This document shows positions 17,017 through 25,465 of a stretch of DNA of 64,000 nucleotides, one piece after another. The translations under genes and the position numbers were made by a program. Origin of the DNA: Mycobacterium sp. 1081908.1 (lineage in GTDB: Bacteria; Actinomycetota; Actinomycetes; Mycobacteriales; Mycobacteriaceae); contig NZ_LZLY01000133.1 of NCBI RefSeq assembly GCF_001673535.1, positions 58,900 through 122,899 of the forward strand, given 5' to 3'. The notes beneath the pieces are model-generated. The model was not told where the DNA came from. It was given only the letters and a program-made list of their open reading frames with translations, and did not search any database. Each line of letters starts with the position of its first letter. Position 1 is the first letter of the stretch.

Positions 17017-17900
17017 TAGGCGCTCCCGAATCTTCTATTGCGCTCGGCGTATTCCTCGCAGGCCGCCCACAGGTCGCGGCGGTCGTAGTCGGGCCACAGC
17101 TTGTCCTGAAAGATGTACTCGGCGTACGCCGCCTGCCACAGCATGAAGTTGCTGGACCGCTGCTCCCCCGACGTCCGCAGGAAAAGGTCGACGTCGGGGA
17201 TGTCGGGCCGTTGCAGGTGGCGCGAGATCGTCGCCTCGGTGATGCGTTCGGGGTTGAGCCGGCCGGCCTGGGCCAGGCGTGCGATATCCTTTGCGGCATC
17301 GGCGATTTCGGCCCGGCCGCCGTAGTTTACGCAGTAATTCACCGTGATGACGTCGTTGCCCAGCGTCATCGCCTCGGCGACCGCCAGCTCGTTGATGACG
17401 CTGCGCCACAGGCGGGGCCGCGAACCCACCCAGCGGATGCGGACCCCGATCGTGTTGAGGTTGACGCGGCGCATGCGCACCACGTCGCGGTTGAACCCCA
17501 TCAGGAAGCGGACCTCCTCGGGGGACCGCTTCCAGTTCTCGGTGGAAAAGGCGTACAGGCTGAGCCATTTGATCCCGATTTCGATTGCGCCGCAGACGAT
17601 GTCAATCACCACCGCCTCGCCCGCCCGGTGGCCGTCGGTGCGGCTCAGCCCGCGCTGGGTGGCCCAGCGACCGTTGCCGTCCATCACGATCGCGACGTGA
17701 TTGGGCAGCCGGTCGGCCGGGATCCGCGGCGCGGCCGCCTTCGAAATGTGCTGCGGCGGCCGGCGCGGACCACCGTCGGCGGACGGCGGCAGCTCCGGGA
17801 AGACGACCGGCCAGGTCGAGGTGTCGGGAAAGACCGGGTAATCGTCGGGTGCGGGGGGCAGTTGCGGGAAGTCGGTCGACTTCGGCTTGCGCTCAGCCAC
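17016..17900 (-). CDS. uppS: Decaprenyl diphosphate synthase (cis-prenyltransferase)
   Basis: Makes the long-chain polyprenyl diphosphate that carries peptidoglycan, arabinan and other envelope precursors. 294 residues against 296 for Rv2361c. An N-terminal Pro-rich extension of about 60 residues is typical of the mycobacterial enzyme. The catalytic aspartate is in VAIVMDGNGRWATQRG; further signatures are GHRAGEAVV, WLSLYAFSTENWKRSPEEV and the C-terminal DLFLRTSGEQRSSNFMLWQA. It overlaps recO by 8 bases and the Rv2360c-like gene by 1. All three seem to form one operon. Confidence 0.96.
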   Translation of the reverse strand: MAERKPKSTDFPQLPPAPDDYPVFPDTSTWPVVFPELPPSADGGPRRPPQHISKAAAPRIPADRLPNHVAIVMDGNGRWATQRGLSRTDGHRAGEAVVIDIVCGAIEIGIKWLSLYAFSTENWKRSPEEVRFLMGFNRDVVRMRRVNLNTIGVRIRWVGSRPRLWRSVINELAVAEAMTLGNDVITVNYCVNYGGRAEIADAAKDIARLAQAGRLNPERITEATISRHLQRPDIPDVDLFLRTSGEQRSSNFMLWQAAYAEYIFQDKLWPDYDRRDLWAACEEYAERNRRFGSA

Positions 17901-18693
17901 AGGCCGTATCCTGCCCGATCGGCGCTGCGCGCCGTTCGGCGATCGTGCGGTCGGCGTGATACGCCCGCTCCACCAGCGGCAACGTTTTGAGCTGGCGTTC
18001 CAGATGCCACTGCAGGTGGGCGGCCACCAATCCGCTGACGTGGCTGCGGTGCGATTGCGGCGACGCTTCGGCGGCCTCCCAATCGCCGTCGTGCAACGCG
18101 GCCATCAGATCCAGCACACCCGGCGGCGGGGTGGTCGAACCGGCCGGGCGGCAATGTGGGCAGACGCTGCCCCCGGCGGCGATATGAAACGCCCGGTGCG
18201 GACCGGGCGTGGCGCACCGGGCGCACTCGGTGAGCGCCGGCGCCCATCCGGCGATGCCCATGGCGCGCAGCAGATAGGCGTCCAGCAGCAGGTCGCGGGG
18301 CCGGCGGCCGTCGGCGACCGCGCGCAGCGCGCTCACCGTGAGCCGGTGCAGCGCCGGGGCCGGGGCCCGCTCCTCACCGGCGAGGCGTTCGGCGGTTTCC
18401 AGCATCGCGCACCCGCAGGTGTACCGGCCGTAGTCGCTGACGATGTCGGTGGCGAACGCATCGATGGCGACGACCTGGGTGACGATGTCCAGGTTGCGTC
18501 CGGGGTGCAGTTGCGCGTCGATATGAGCAAACGGCTCAAGTCGCGCTCCGAATTTGCTGCGGGTGCGGCGAACGCCCTTGGCCACCGCGCGGACCAGCCC
18601 GTGATCGCGGGTCAGCAGGGTGACGATCCGGTCGGCTTCGCCGAGCTTGTGCTGGCGCAGCACAACAGCCCGGTCTCGATATAGCCGCATCAC
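17893..18693 (-). CDS. recO: DNA repair protein RecO
   Basis: Loads RecA on SSB-coated single-stranded DNA with RecR (the RecFOR pathway). 266 residues. An N-terminal OB fold contains RLYRDRAVVLRQHKLGEADR and GLVRAVAKGVRRTRSKFGAR. The central helical part has CGCAMLETAERLA. A zinc knuckle has ECARC and CPHC separated by about 20 residues. It starts from a GTG at 18693 followed directly by ATG. The leaderless amidase gene starts 58 bases away in the opposite direction. Confidence 0.93.
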   Translation of the reverse strand: MMRLYRDRAVVLRQHKLGEADRIVTLLTRDHGLVRAVAKGVRRTRSKFGARLEPFAHIDAQLHPGRNLDIVTQVVAIDAFATDIVSDYGRYTCGCAMLETAERLAGEERAPAPALHRLTVSALRAVADGRRPRDLLLDAYLLRAMGIAGWAPALTECARCATPGPHRAFHIAAGGSVCPHCRPAGSTTPPPGVLDLMAALHDGDWEAAEASPQSHRSHVSGLVAAHLQWHLERQLKTLPLVERAYHADRTIAERRAAPIGQDTACG

Positions 18694-18737
18694 AATAGTT
18701 TTGCACCCCGCCGCGACAATGCGGGTATCCGCGCCGT

Positions 18738-18743
18738 TAGTCT
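18738..18743 (+). promoter_or_regulatory. -10 element before the amidase gene
   Basis: TAGTCT ends 8 bases before the GTG at 18752 and no Shine-Dalgarno sequence is seen. This supports a leaderless transcript and the choice of this GTG over earlier starts. Confidence 0.5.
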
Positions 18744-18751
18744 CGTACCCC

Positions 18752-20233
18752 GTGATTGGCGCTTCCGGGTCGGGCGCCGGGTCCCTCGCGGGATCCGGCT
18801 ATCAGCGCCTGCCCACCCTAACTGACCTGCTCTATCAGCTGGCCAGCCGCGCTGTGACGTCCACCACGCTGGTGAGCCGCTCCCTGCACGCCATCCACAC
18901 CAGCCAGCCGACGCTGAACGCCTTCCGGGTGGTGCTGACCGAGTCGGCGCTGGTCGACGCGGCCGAGGCCGATCGGCGACGCGCGGCCGGCGACACCGCC
19001 CCGCTGCTGGGCGTCCCGATCGCGGTCAAGGACGACGTCGACGTCGCGGGCGTGCCGACCGCGTTCGGCACCGAGGGGTACGTTGCGCCCGCCACCCAGG
19101 ACGCCGAGGTGGTGCGCCGCCTGAAGGCTGCCGGCGCGGTGATCGTGGGCAAGACGAACACCTGCGAACTGGGCCAATGGCCGTTCACCAGCGGCCCCGG
19201 ATTCGGACACACCCGCAACCCCTGGTCGCGCCGGCACACGCCGGGTGGATCGTCGGGGGGCAGCGCGGCCGCGGTGGCCGCGGGCTTGGTCACCGCCGCG
19301 ATCGGCTCCGACGGCGCCGGCAGCGTGCGCATCCCCGCGGCGTGGACGCACCTGGTGGGCATCAAGCCGCAGCGCGGCCGCATCTCCACCTGGCCGTTGC
19401 CGGAGGCGTTCAACGGAATCACGGTCAACGGCGTGTTGGCGCGCACGGTGGCCGACGCGGCGTTGGTGCTGGACGCCGCGTCGGGCAACGTCGAGGGCGA
19501 CCGGCACAAGCCGCCCCCGATCACGGCGTCCGACTATGTCGGGAAGGCGCCCGGTCCGCTCAACATCGCGCTGTCGACGCGGTTCCCCTACACCGGTTTC
19601 CGGGCCAAGTTGCACCCCGAGATCCTGGCCGCCACCCGCGCCGTCGGCAAGCAACTGCAGCTCCTGGGCCACACCGTCGTGCCCGGCAACCCCGACTACG
19701 GCCTGCGGTTGTCGTGGAATTTCCTGGCCCGGTCCACCGCGGGGCTGCGGGAGTGGGAGGAGCGGCTGGGCGACGGCGTCATCTGGGATCCCCGCACGTT
19801 GTCCAACCTGCGGGTGGGCCACGTGATGGGCGAGGCGATCCTGCGCAGCGCACGCCGCCACGAGGCCGCCGACCAGCGCCGGGTCGGCTCGATCTTCGAC
19901 ATCGTCGACGTGGTGCTCGCGCCGACCACCGCCCAGCCGCCGCCGCTGGCGCGCGCCTTCGACCGGTTGAGCGGCTTCGGCACCGACCGCACCATGATCG
20001 CCGCGTGCCCGTTGACCTGGCCGTGGAACCTGCTGGGCTGGCCGTCCATCAACGTGCCGGCCGGATTCACCTCCGAGGGTTTGCCGATCGGCGTGCAGCT
20101 GATGGGTCCGGCAAACAGCGAAGGGCTGCTCATCTCGCTGGCCGCAGAGCTCGAGGCCGTCTGCGGCTGGTCGACCAAGCAGCCCACGGTGTGGTGGCAT
20201 GCCGGCGGCGACACGCCAGGGGCGCGCACATAG
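18752..20233 (+). CDS. amiA2: Amidase signature family enzyme (AmiA2-like)
   Basis: 493 residues from the leaderless GTG (VIGASGSGAGSLAGSGYQRL). The Ser-cisSer-Lys triad is visible: Lys in IAVKDDVDVAG near 93, and the serines in TPGGSSGGSAAAVAAGL and the following SDGAGSVRIPAAW. It should hydrolyse an amide bond, but the substrate is not known. Sequence and place between recO and era match Rv2363 (amiA2). Downstream lies a fragment of a decarboxylase gene that is not part of it. Confidence 0.9.
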   Translation: MIGASGSGAGSLAGSGYQRLPTLTDLLYQLASRAVTSTTLVSRSLHAIHTSQPTLNAFRVVLTESALVDAAEADRRRAAGDTAPLLGVPIAVKDDVDVAGVPTAFGTEGYVAPATQDAEVVRRLKAAGAVIVGKTNTCELGQWPFTSGPGFGHTRNPWSRRHTPGGSSGGSAAAVAAGLVTAAIGSDGAGSVRIPAAWTHLVGIKPQRGRISTWPLPEAFNGITVNGVLARTVADAALVLDAASGNVEGDRHKPPPITASDYVGKAPGPLNIALSTRFPYTGFRAKLHPEILAATRAVGKQLQLLGHTVVPGNPDYGLRLSWNFLARSTAGLREWEERLGDGVIWDPRTLSNLRVGHVMGEAILRSARRHEAADQRRVGSIFDIVDVVLAPTTAQPPPLARAFDRLSGFGTDRTMIAACPLTWPWNLLGWPSINVPAGFTSEGLPIGVQLMGPANSEGLLISLAAELEAVCGWSTKQPTVWWHAGGDTPGART

Positions 20234-20244
20234 CTCGTGCCAAC

Positions 20245-20436
20245 CCGGGTATCCGGTCGGGATGGATCAGCGCCGAGCAGGTCACCCCGTATCCGCCCGG
20301 GATTCCCGCCGTCGTCCCCGGCGAGTGCCTCAACGACGCCGTGCTGGACTATTTGTGTTCCGGTGTGCGCGCCGGGATGAACGTGCCCGACGCGGCCGAT
20401 CCGTCGATGGAGACCGTCCGGGTGCTAAAAACCTAG
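20245..20436 (+). pseudogene. C-terminal fragment of an Orn/Lys/Arg decarboxylase
   Basis: In a frame different from the amidase, the sequence reads GWISAEQVTPYPPGIPAVVP, then GECLNDAVLDYLCSGVRAGM, ending ETVRVLKT. This is the typical last ~60 residues of PLP-dependent Orn/Lys/Arg decarboxylases (the TPYPPGIP block). The PLP domain and everything upstream are absent, and there is no start codon with a binding site. The end overlaps era by 12 bases. It is probably the relic of a deleted or transposed gene; the only relative I recall in M. tuberculosis is Rv2531c, far away. Confidence 0.75.
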
Positions 20437-21324
20437 CCGGCCAAGCTGTTTGGGGTCGCTCTGCCAGTTCTTGGCCACCTTCACGCGCAGGTCCAGATAG
20501 ATTTTGGTGCCCAGCAGCTTCTCGATCTGGGCGCGCGCGGCGGTGCCGACTTGCCGCAGCCGCGCGCCGCCCTTGCCGATGACGATGCCCTTCTGGCTGT
20601 CCCGCTCCACGTAGAGGATGGCGTGCACGTCGATCAGGTCGTCGCGGTCTTCGCGCGGATTGATCTCGCCGATCACCACCGCCAGCGAGTGCGGCAGCTC
20701 GTCGCGAACCCCTTCCAGCGCGGCCTCGCGGATGAGCTCGGCTATCAGGACCTCCTCGGGCTCGTCGGTCAGCTCGCCGTCGGGGTAGTACGCGGGGCCG
20801 ACGGGCAGCGCCGCGGCCAGCACGTCGACCAGCACGTCGACCTGCGCACCGGTCGCCGCCGACACCGGGACGATTTCGCATGAGCCGCCGACCAATTCGC
20901 TGACGGCGACCAGCTGCGCGGCCACCCGGTCTTTGGGCACCTTGTCGATCTTGGTGACGACCGCGACGAGCGTCGTCTTGGGTGCGACGGCACGGATCTG
21001 TTCGACGATCCAGCGGTCGCCCGGGCCGATGGCCTCGTCGGCCGGGATGCACAGCCCGATCACGTCCACTTCCGTGTAGGTATCGCGGACAAGATCGTTG
21101 AGGCGCTTGCCCAGCAGGGTGCGCGGCCGATGCAGGCCCGGGGTGTCGACCAGGACGATCTGGAAGTCTTCGCGGTGCACGATCCCGCGAATGGTGTGCC
21201 GGGTGGTCTGCGGTCGCGTCGAGGTGATCGCCACCTTGGCGCCGACGAGCGCGTTGGTCAGGGTCGACTTGCCGGTGTTCGGCCGGCCGACCAAACAGAC
21301 GAAGCCCGAACGGAATTCAGCCAT
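20425..21324 (-). CDS. era: GTPase Era
   Basis: Ribosome-assembly GTPase that binds the 3' end of 16S rRNA. 299 residues. G1 GRPNTGKST near 14, G3 DTPG, and G4 TKID are present. The C-terminal KH domain contains KGIVIGKGGARLRQVGTAAR. The start at 21324 lies 9 bases after the upstream gene in the long minus-strand operon. It corresponds to Rv2364c. Confidence 0.96.
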   Translation of the reverse strand: MAEFRSGFVCLVGRPNTGKSTLTNALVGAKVAITSTRPQTTRHTIRGIVHREDFQIVLVDTPGLHRPRTLLGKRLNDLVRDTYTEVDVIGLCIPADEAIGPGDRWIVEQIRAVAPKTTLVAVVTKIDKVPKDRVAAQLVAVSELVGGSCEIVPVSAATGAQVDVLVDVLAAALPVGPAYYPDGELTDEPEEVLIAELIREAALEGVRDELPHSLAVVIGEINPREDRDDLIDVHAILYVERDSQKGIVIGKGGARLRQVGTAARAQIEKLLGTKIYLDLRVKVAKNWQSDPKQLGRLGF

Positions 21325-21333
21325 GCCGGCGCC

Positions 21334-21654
21334 TCATAGCAGGTTGCCGGCGCGGTCGGTGACGATGATCACGGCCGTGGGGGACAGTTCGCGGACCGCG
21401 ACGATGCCCGGATCGTCGGCGGATCCCGCCACCAGGACGGCCGCCTCCAGGCCGGTCGCCCCGCTGGACGCGGCGGCGGCGACCGCGGCCTGCAGCCCGC
21501 TCAGCTTCAGCGTCGGCAGGTCCACCGGCGCGGCCGCATACGTGCGGCCGTCCGCGTCCCGCACCGCGGCGCCGCTGTCGGCCTCGGCGCGGGCCATCGC
21601 GGCGCGCGCCAGCACCACCAGCTTGGCGTCCTCGGCGTCCAGTTCGTCAGCCAT
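21334..21654 (-). CDS. Cytidine deaminase-like protein lacking catalytic motifs (Rv2365c-like)
   Basis: 106 residues. The pattern LVVLARAAMARAEADSGAAV, then DADGRTYAAAPVDLPTLKLS, then AVRELSPTAVIIVTD follows the cytidine deaminase fold (cf. the cdd gene often found beside era in other bacteria). The zinc-binding HAE/CAE and PCxxC motifs are absent, so deaminase activity is unlikely. It overlaps the upstream CNNM gene by 8 bases and precedes era. Possibly a structural or regulatory relic of Cdd. Confidence 0.7.
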   Translation of the reverse strand: MADELDAEDAKLVVLARAAMARAEADSGAAVRDADGRTYAAAPVDLPTLKLSGLQAAVAAAASSGATGLEAAVLVAGSADDPGIVAVRELSPTAVIIVTDRAGNLL

Positions 21655-22954
21655 GGTGATCGGCCTTCCCGTCCGTCGACCCGTCGGCGTCCGCCCGGCT
21701 CAGCAGGACGGTGTTGATCCGTACCCGCCCACGGTGATCCGGGCCGCCCTCGGCGCGCAACCGCAGGCCGTGCGAGACCACTTCGGCGCCCGGCAGCGGC
21801 ACCCGGCCCAGTTCCAGGGCGACCAGGCCGCCCACGGTGTCAACGTCGAGGTCGTCGTCGAATTCCACGTCGTAGAGTTCCCCGACGTCTTCGATCGGCA
21901 GTCGCGCGGAAACCCGGAACCGCTTGTCGCCCAGGTCTTCTATCGGGGCCGTCTCCGCCTGGTCGTATTCGTCGGCGATCTCGCCGACGATTTCTTCCAG
22001 CACGTCTTCGATGCTGACCAGGCCGGCTATCGCGCCGTACTCGTCGACGAGCAGGGCCATGTGGTTGCGGTCGCGTTGCATCTCACGCAGCAGCGTGTCC
22101 AGCGGCTTGGAGTCCGGCACGAAGACCGCGGGGCGCATGACCTGCGACACCTTGGTGTCGCGACCACCGTCGGGCGACAGGAACGTCTGTTGGACAAGGT
22201 CTTTCAGGTACACCACGCCGACGACGTCGTCGACGTTCTCGCCGATCACCGGGATGCGGGAGTGCCCGCTGCGCACGGCCAGGTTCGTGGCCTGGCTGGC
22301 GGACTTGTCGCTTTCGATCCAGATCATCTCGGTGCGCGGCACCATCACCTCGCGGGCCGGGGTGTCACCGAGTTCGAAGACCGACTCGATCATCCGGCGT
22401 TCGTCGGCCGCGACCACGCCGCGCTGCTGGGCCAGGTCGACAACTTCGCGCAGTTCGATCTCCGAGGCGAACGGCCCATTTCGCAATCCGCGGCCCGGTG
22501 TGAGCGCGTTGCCCAGGACCACCAGCAACCTGCTGAGCGGCATCAGCAGCCACGAAATCACCCGGAGCGGAAGGGCCGTCATCAGCGAGATGGAATAGGC
22601 GTGCTGGCGCCCGAGGGTGCGGGGCCCGACCCCGATGACGACGAAGCTGGTCACCACCATGATGGTGGCCGCGCCGACCAACCCCCACTTGATGCCCCAG
22701 TTGTCGTAGAGAAACACCACCAGCAAGACGGTCGCGGTGATCTCGCAAATGATGCGCAGCAGCACCATCAGGTTGATGTAGCGGGGCCGCTCGCTCATCA
22801 CCCTGAGCAGCGACACCGCGCCGGGTCGCTCCTCGCGGACCAGTTCCTGCACCCGGGCGAGCGAGACCGTGCTGACGGCGGCGTCGATCGCCGCGAAAAG
22901 CCCGCCCAAAGCGATCAGGGCGATCGCGCCGAGCAGCTGCGACACGCCGGTCAA
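21647..22954 (-). CDS. CNNM/CorC-type membrane protein with CBS domains
   Basis: 435 residues from TTG at 22954, which overlaps the ybeY stop (TTGA); this equals the length I recall for Rv2366c, so the longer frame to 23044 is rejected. The DUF21 membrane part (1-190) has helices such as LLGAIALIALGGLFAAIDAA and ITATVLLVVFLYDNWGIKWG. A CBS pair spans about 200-330 (REVMVPRTEMIWI, then MALLVDEYGAIAGLVSIEDV). A CorC_HlyC domain closes the protein. The family is linked to Mg2+/Co2+ export and is often called hemolysin-like in old annotation. Confidence 0.9.
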   Translation of the reverse strand: MTGVSQLLGAIALIALGGLFAAIDAAVSTVSLARVQELVREERPGAVSLLRVMSERPRYINLMVLLRIICEITATVLLVVFLYDNWGIKWGLVGAATIMVVTSFVVIGVGPRTLGRQHAYSISLMTALPLRVISWLLMPLSRLLVVLGNALTPGRGLRNGPFASEIELREVVDLAQQRGVVAADERRMIESVFELGDTPAREVMVPRTEMIWIESDKSASQATNLAVRSGHSRIPVIGENVDDVVGVVYLKDLVQQTFLSPDGGRDTKVSQVMRPAVFVPDSKPLDTLLREMQRDRNHMALLVDEYGAIAGLVSIEDVLEEIVGEIADEYDQAETAPIEDLGDKRFRVSARLPIEDVGELYDVEFDDDLDVDTVGGLVALELGRVPLPGAEVVSHGLRLRAEGGPDHRGRVRINTVLLSRADADGSTDGKADHHG

Positions 22955-23484
22955 TTGTCGAAAAACCTTGACTTGTCCAGCAATCGGCGGTCCCGTTCCG
23001 CCTGGCGTTCCTGCTGATAGGCATCGACCTGTTCGGCGACCCATTCTTCGAGCAGCTTGTCCTGCAGGGCGAACATCTCTTTTTCCTCGTCCGGCTCGCC
23101 GTGGTCGTAGCCGAGCAGATGCAGCACCCCGTGAATCGTCAACAGCGCCAACTCATGTCCCAGGGTGTGGCCCGCCGCGGCCGCCTGCCCGGCGGCGAAT
23201 TCCGGACACAACACGATGTCGCCCAGCATCGCCGGCCCCGGCTCGGGCGCGTCGGGGCGCCCACCCGGCTCGAGCTCGTCCATCGGGAAGCTCATCACGT
23301 CGGTCGGCCCGGGCAGGTCCATCCAGCGCATGTGCAGGTCGGCCATCGCCGCGGTGTCCAGCAGCACCATCGACAGCTCGGCGCTCGGGTTGACGTCCAT
23401 CCTGGCGATCACGAACTTCGCGACGCTGACCAATTCCGCCTCGGAGACGTCGATCCCCGACTCGTTGGAGACTTCGATGCTCAT
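22951..23484 (-). CDS. ybeY: Endoribonuclease YbeY
   Basis: Zinc-dependent RNase that matures 16S rRNA and takes part in ribosome quality control. 177 residues. The metal site HGVLHLLGYDH carries all three His ligands; MDLPGPTDVMSFPMDE is also conserved. ATGA overlap with phoH upstream (4 bases) and TTGA overlap with the CNNM gene downstream. It corresponds to Rv2367c. Confidence 0.96.
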   Translation of the reverse strand: MSIEVSNESGIDVSEAELVSVAKFVIARMDVNPSAELSMVLLDTAAMADLHMRWMDLPGPTDVMSFPMDELEPGGRPDAPEPGPAMLGDIVLCPEFAAGQAAAAGHTLGHELALLTIHGVLHLLGYDHGEPDEEKEMFALQDKLLEEWVAEQVDAYQQERQAERDRRLLDKSRFFDN

Positions 23485-24518
23485 CGGCGGCTTCGGCCAC
23501 CCGAGGCCCGACGGGCCGCCCGGTTCATCCCCGAGCCGGGCTCTTCGTAGCGGGCGTAGGCGTCGACGATTTCCGAGACCAGCCGGTGGCGCACCACGTC
23601 GACGCTGGTCAGCTCCGCGATATAGATGTCGTCGACGCTTTCGAGGATCTCGACCGCCGAGCGCAGTCCCGACCGGGCGCCGCCGGGAAGATCGATCTGG
23701 GTCATGTCGCCCGTGACGACGACCTTCGACCCGAACCCGAGTCGGGTGAGGAACATCTTCATCTGTTCGGCGGTGGTGTTCTGGGCCTCGTCGAGGACGA
23801 TGAAGGCATCATTAAGGGTGCGGCCACGCATGTATGCGAGCGGCGCGACCTCAATTACCCCGGCAGACATCAGCTTTGGGATCAGCTCGGCGTCCATCAT
23901 GTCGTACAGCGCGTCATAAAGCGGGCGCAGATAGGGGTCGATCTTTTCGCTGAGCGTGCCCGGCAAAAAGCCAAGGCGCTCACCGGCTTCCACCGCCGGG
24001 CGGGTCAGGATGATCCGGCTGACCTGCTTGGTCTGCAGCGCGTGCACGGCCTTGGCCATGGCCAGATACGTCTTCCCGGTGCCGGCCGGGCCGACCCCGA
24101 AGACGATCGTGTTGGCGTCGATGGCGTCGACGTAGCGCTTCTGGTTGAGCGTCTTGGGCCGGATCGTGTTTCCGCGGCGCGACAGGATGTCCAGGGTGAG
24201 CACCTCGGCGGGTGATTCGTTGCCCGTGCCGACGAGCATCGCCACGCTATGGCGCACCACCTCCGGGGTCATCGGCTGGCCGCTGGCGACGATGGCTATC
24301 AGCTCGGAGACCACCCGCTCGGCGAGCGCGACGTCCGCCGGCTCACCGGAAATGGTGACGGCGTTGCCCCGCACATGCAGATCGGCGCTCAGGATGCGCT
24401 CCAGGGCGCGCAGGTTTTCGTCTGCCGAACCCAGCAGGCCCACGACGAGATCGGGCGGAACGTTGATGCTGCTGCGAACCTGGGAGGTCGATGCTGCGCT
24501 GGTCTCGCGGGGCGTCAC
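23481..24518 (-). CDS. phoH: PhoH-like ATPase
   Basis: 345 residues, Rv2368c (PhoH1) type. A KH-like N-terminal part (NAVTISGEPADVALAERVVS) precedes the P-loop ATPase core, with VFGVGPAGTGKTYLAMAKAV (Walker A) and FIVLDEAQNTTAEQMKMFLT (Walker B). The family has ATPase and predicted RNA helicase activity. Start GTG at 24518. It lies in the same operon as ybeY, which fits a shared role in RNA metabolism. Confidence 0.94.
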   Translation of the reverse strand: MTPRETSAASTSQVRSSINVPPDLVVGLLGSADENLRALERILSADLHVRGNAVTISGEPADVALAERVVSELIAIVASGQPMTPEVVRHSVAMLVGTGNESPAEVLTLDILSRRGNTIRPKTLNQKRYVDAIDANTIVFGVGPAGTGKTYLAMAKAVHALQTKQVSRIILTRPAVEAGERLGFLPGTLSEKIDPYLRPLYDALYDMMDAELIPKLMSAGVIEVAPLAYMRGRTLNDAFIVLDEAQNTTAEQMKMFLTRLGFGSKVVVTGDMTQIDLPGGARSGLRSAVEILESVDDIYIAELTSVDVVRHRLVSEIVDAYARYEEPGSGMNRAARRASGGRSRR

Positions 24519-24569
24519 GTGTTTTCCGATGCCTGCCTATCTGACGTGGTGAAATCCTGGCTTGCCAGT

Positions 24570-25352
24570 CTACCGCTGGTCAGGACCCTGTCCCAATGGT
24601 TCGTGTGCCGCCCACCGCGGGGTGAGCACGCCCAGCGCCCCGAGCGCCACCGCAGCCGCACTCGACGTCCGCAGCACCTGCGGGCCGAGCCGGACGGCCG
24701 TCGCGCCCGCGTCGGTCAACGCGGCGATCTCGTCGGGCGCGATGCCCCCTTCGGGCCCGATAACGAGGAGCACCGAATCCACTTGTGCCACATGGCTATC
24801 CGCGAGCCCGCCCGTCGCGGACTCGTGCAGCGCCAGCACCGCCGACCCGGCCGCCACCTCGTCTCGAACCCGTTGCGTCAGGGCGGCGGTGGACACCACG
24901 CCGTCGACGGGCGGGATGTGCGCCCGGCGGGACTGCCGCGCCGCCGACCGCGCGACCGCACGCCACCGCCGCAGGCCCTTGCCGACCCGCGCGCCCTCCC
25001 AGCTGGCCACGCAGCGGGACGCCTGCCAGGCGAGGAACGCGTCGGCGCCCGCCTCGGTGGCCAGCTCGATCGCCAACTCCGAGCGGTCCGACTTGGGCAG
25101 GGCCTGCACCACCGTCACCGCGGGACGCGGCGGCTCCACATTCCAGCGCTCCAGGACCCGCGCCCGCAGCCCGTCGCGGCCCGCCTGCTCGACCTCGCAG
25201 TGGGCGAGCGCGCCGGCGCCGTCGCCGAGGACCAGCCGTTCGCCCGGCCGAATGCGCCGCACGGTGGCGGCGTGGAAGCCCTCGTCGCCCTCGACGACGG
25301 CCAGTGCGCCGAGGTCGGGCAGTGCGTCGACGTAGAACAGCGTCGCCACCAT
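24570..25352 (-). CDS. rsmE: 16S rRNA m3U1498 methyltransferase
   Basis: SPOUT-class enzyme that methylates U1498 of 16S rRNA. 260 residues. An N-terminal PUA-like domain is followed by the trefoil-knot SAM site with VLLVIGPEGGIAPDEIAALT and AVRLGPQVLRTSSAAAVALG. AGGAGAAA lies before the ATG at 25352. It corresponds to Rv2372c; the two small genes and the PE_PGRS gene that separate it from phoH1 in M. tuberculosis are not here. Confidence 0.95.
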   Translation of the reverse strand: MVATLFYVDALPDLGALAVVEGDEGFHAATVRRIRPGERLVLGDGAGALAHCEVEQAGRDGLRARVLERWNVEPPRPAVTVVQALPKSDRSELAIELATEAGADAFLAWQASRCVASWEGARVGKGLRRWRAVARSAARQSRRAHIPPVDGVVSTAALTQRVRDEVAAGSAVLALHESATGGLADSHVAQVDSVLLVIGPEGGIAPDEIAALTDAGATAVRLGPQVLRTSSAAAVALGALGVLTPRWAAHEPLGQGPDQR

Positions 25353-25388
25353 CGGTTTCTCCTACGTCAAGCCGCCGAACGAGCGCGA

Positions 25389-25452
25389 CGCCGAACGTGG
25401 GCACCAGGTACGAATACCGGCCCGAATTCGTCCATAGACCCCACGTTCGGCG
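25389..25452. repeat. Perfect 13-base inverted repeat between dnaJ2 and rsmE
   Basis: CGCCGAACGTGGG (25389-25401) is matched by its exact complement CCCACGTTCGGCG (25440-25452) with 38 bases between. It fills most of the 113-base gap. It could be an mRNA stem lowering read-through from dnaJ2 into rsmE, or a protein site. No known motif is recognised. Confidence 0.6.
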
Positions 25453-25465
25453 AACCGGGAGGAAA

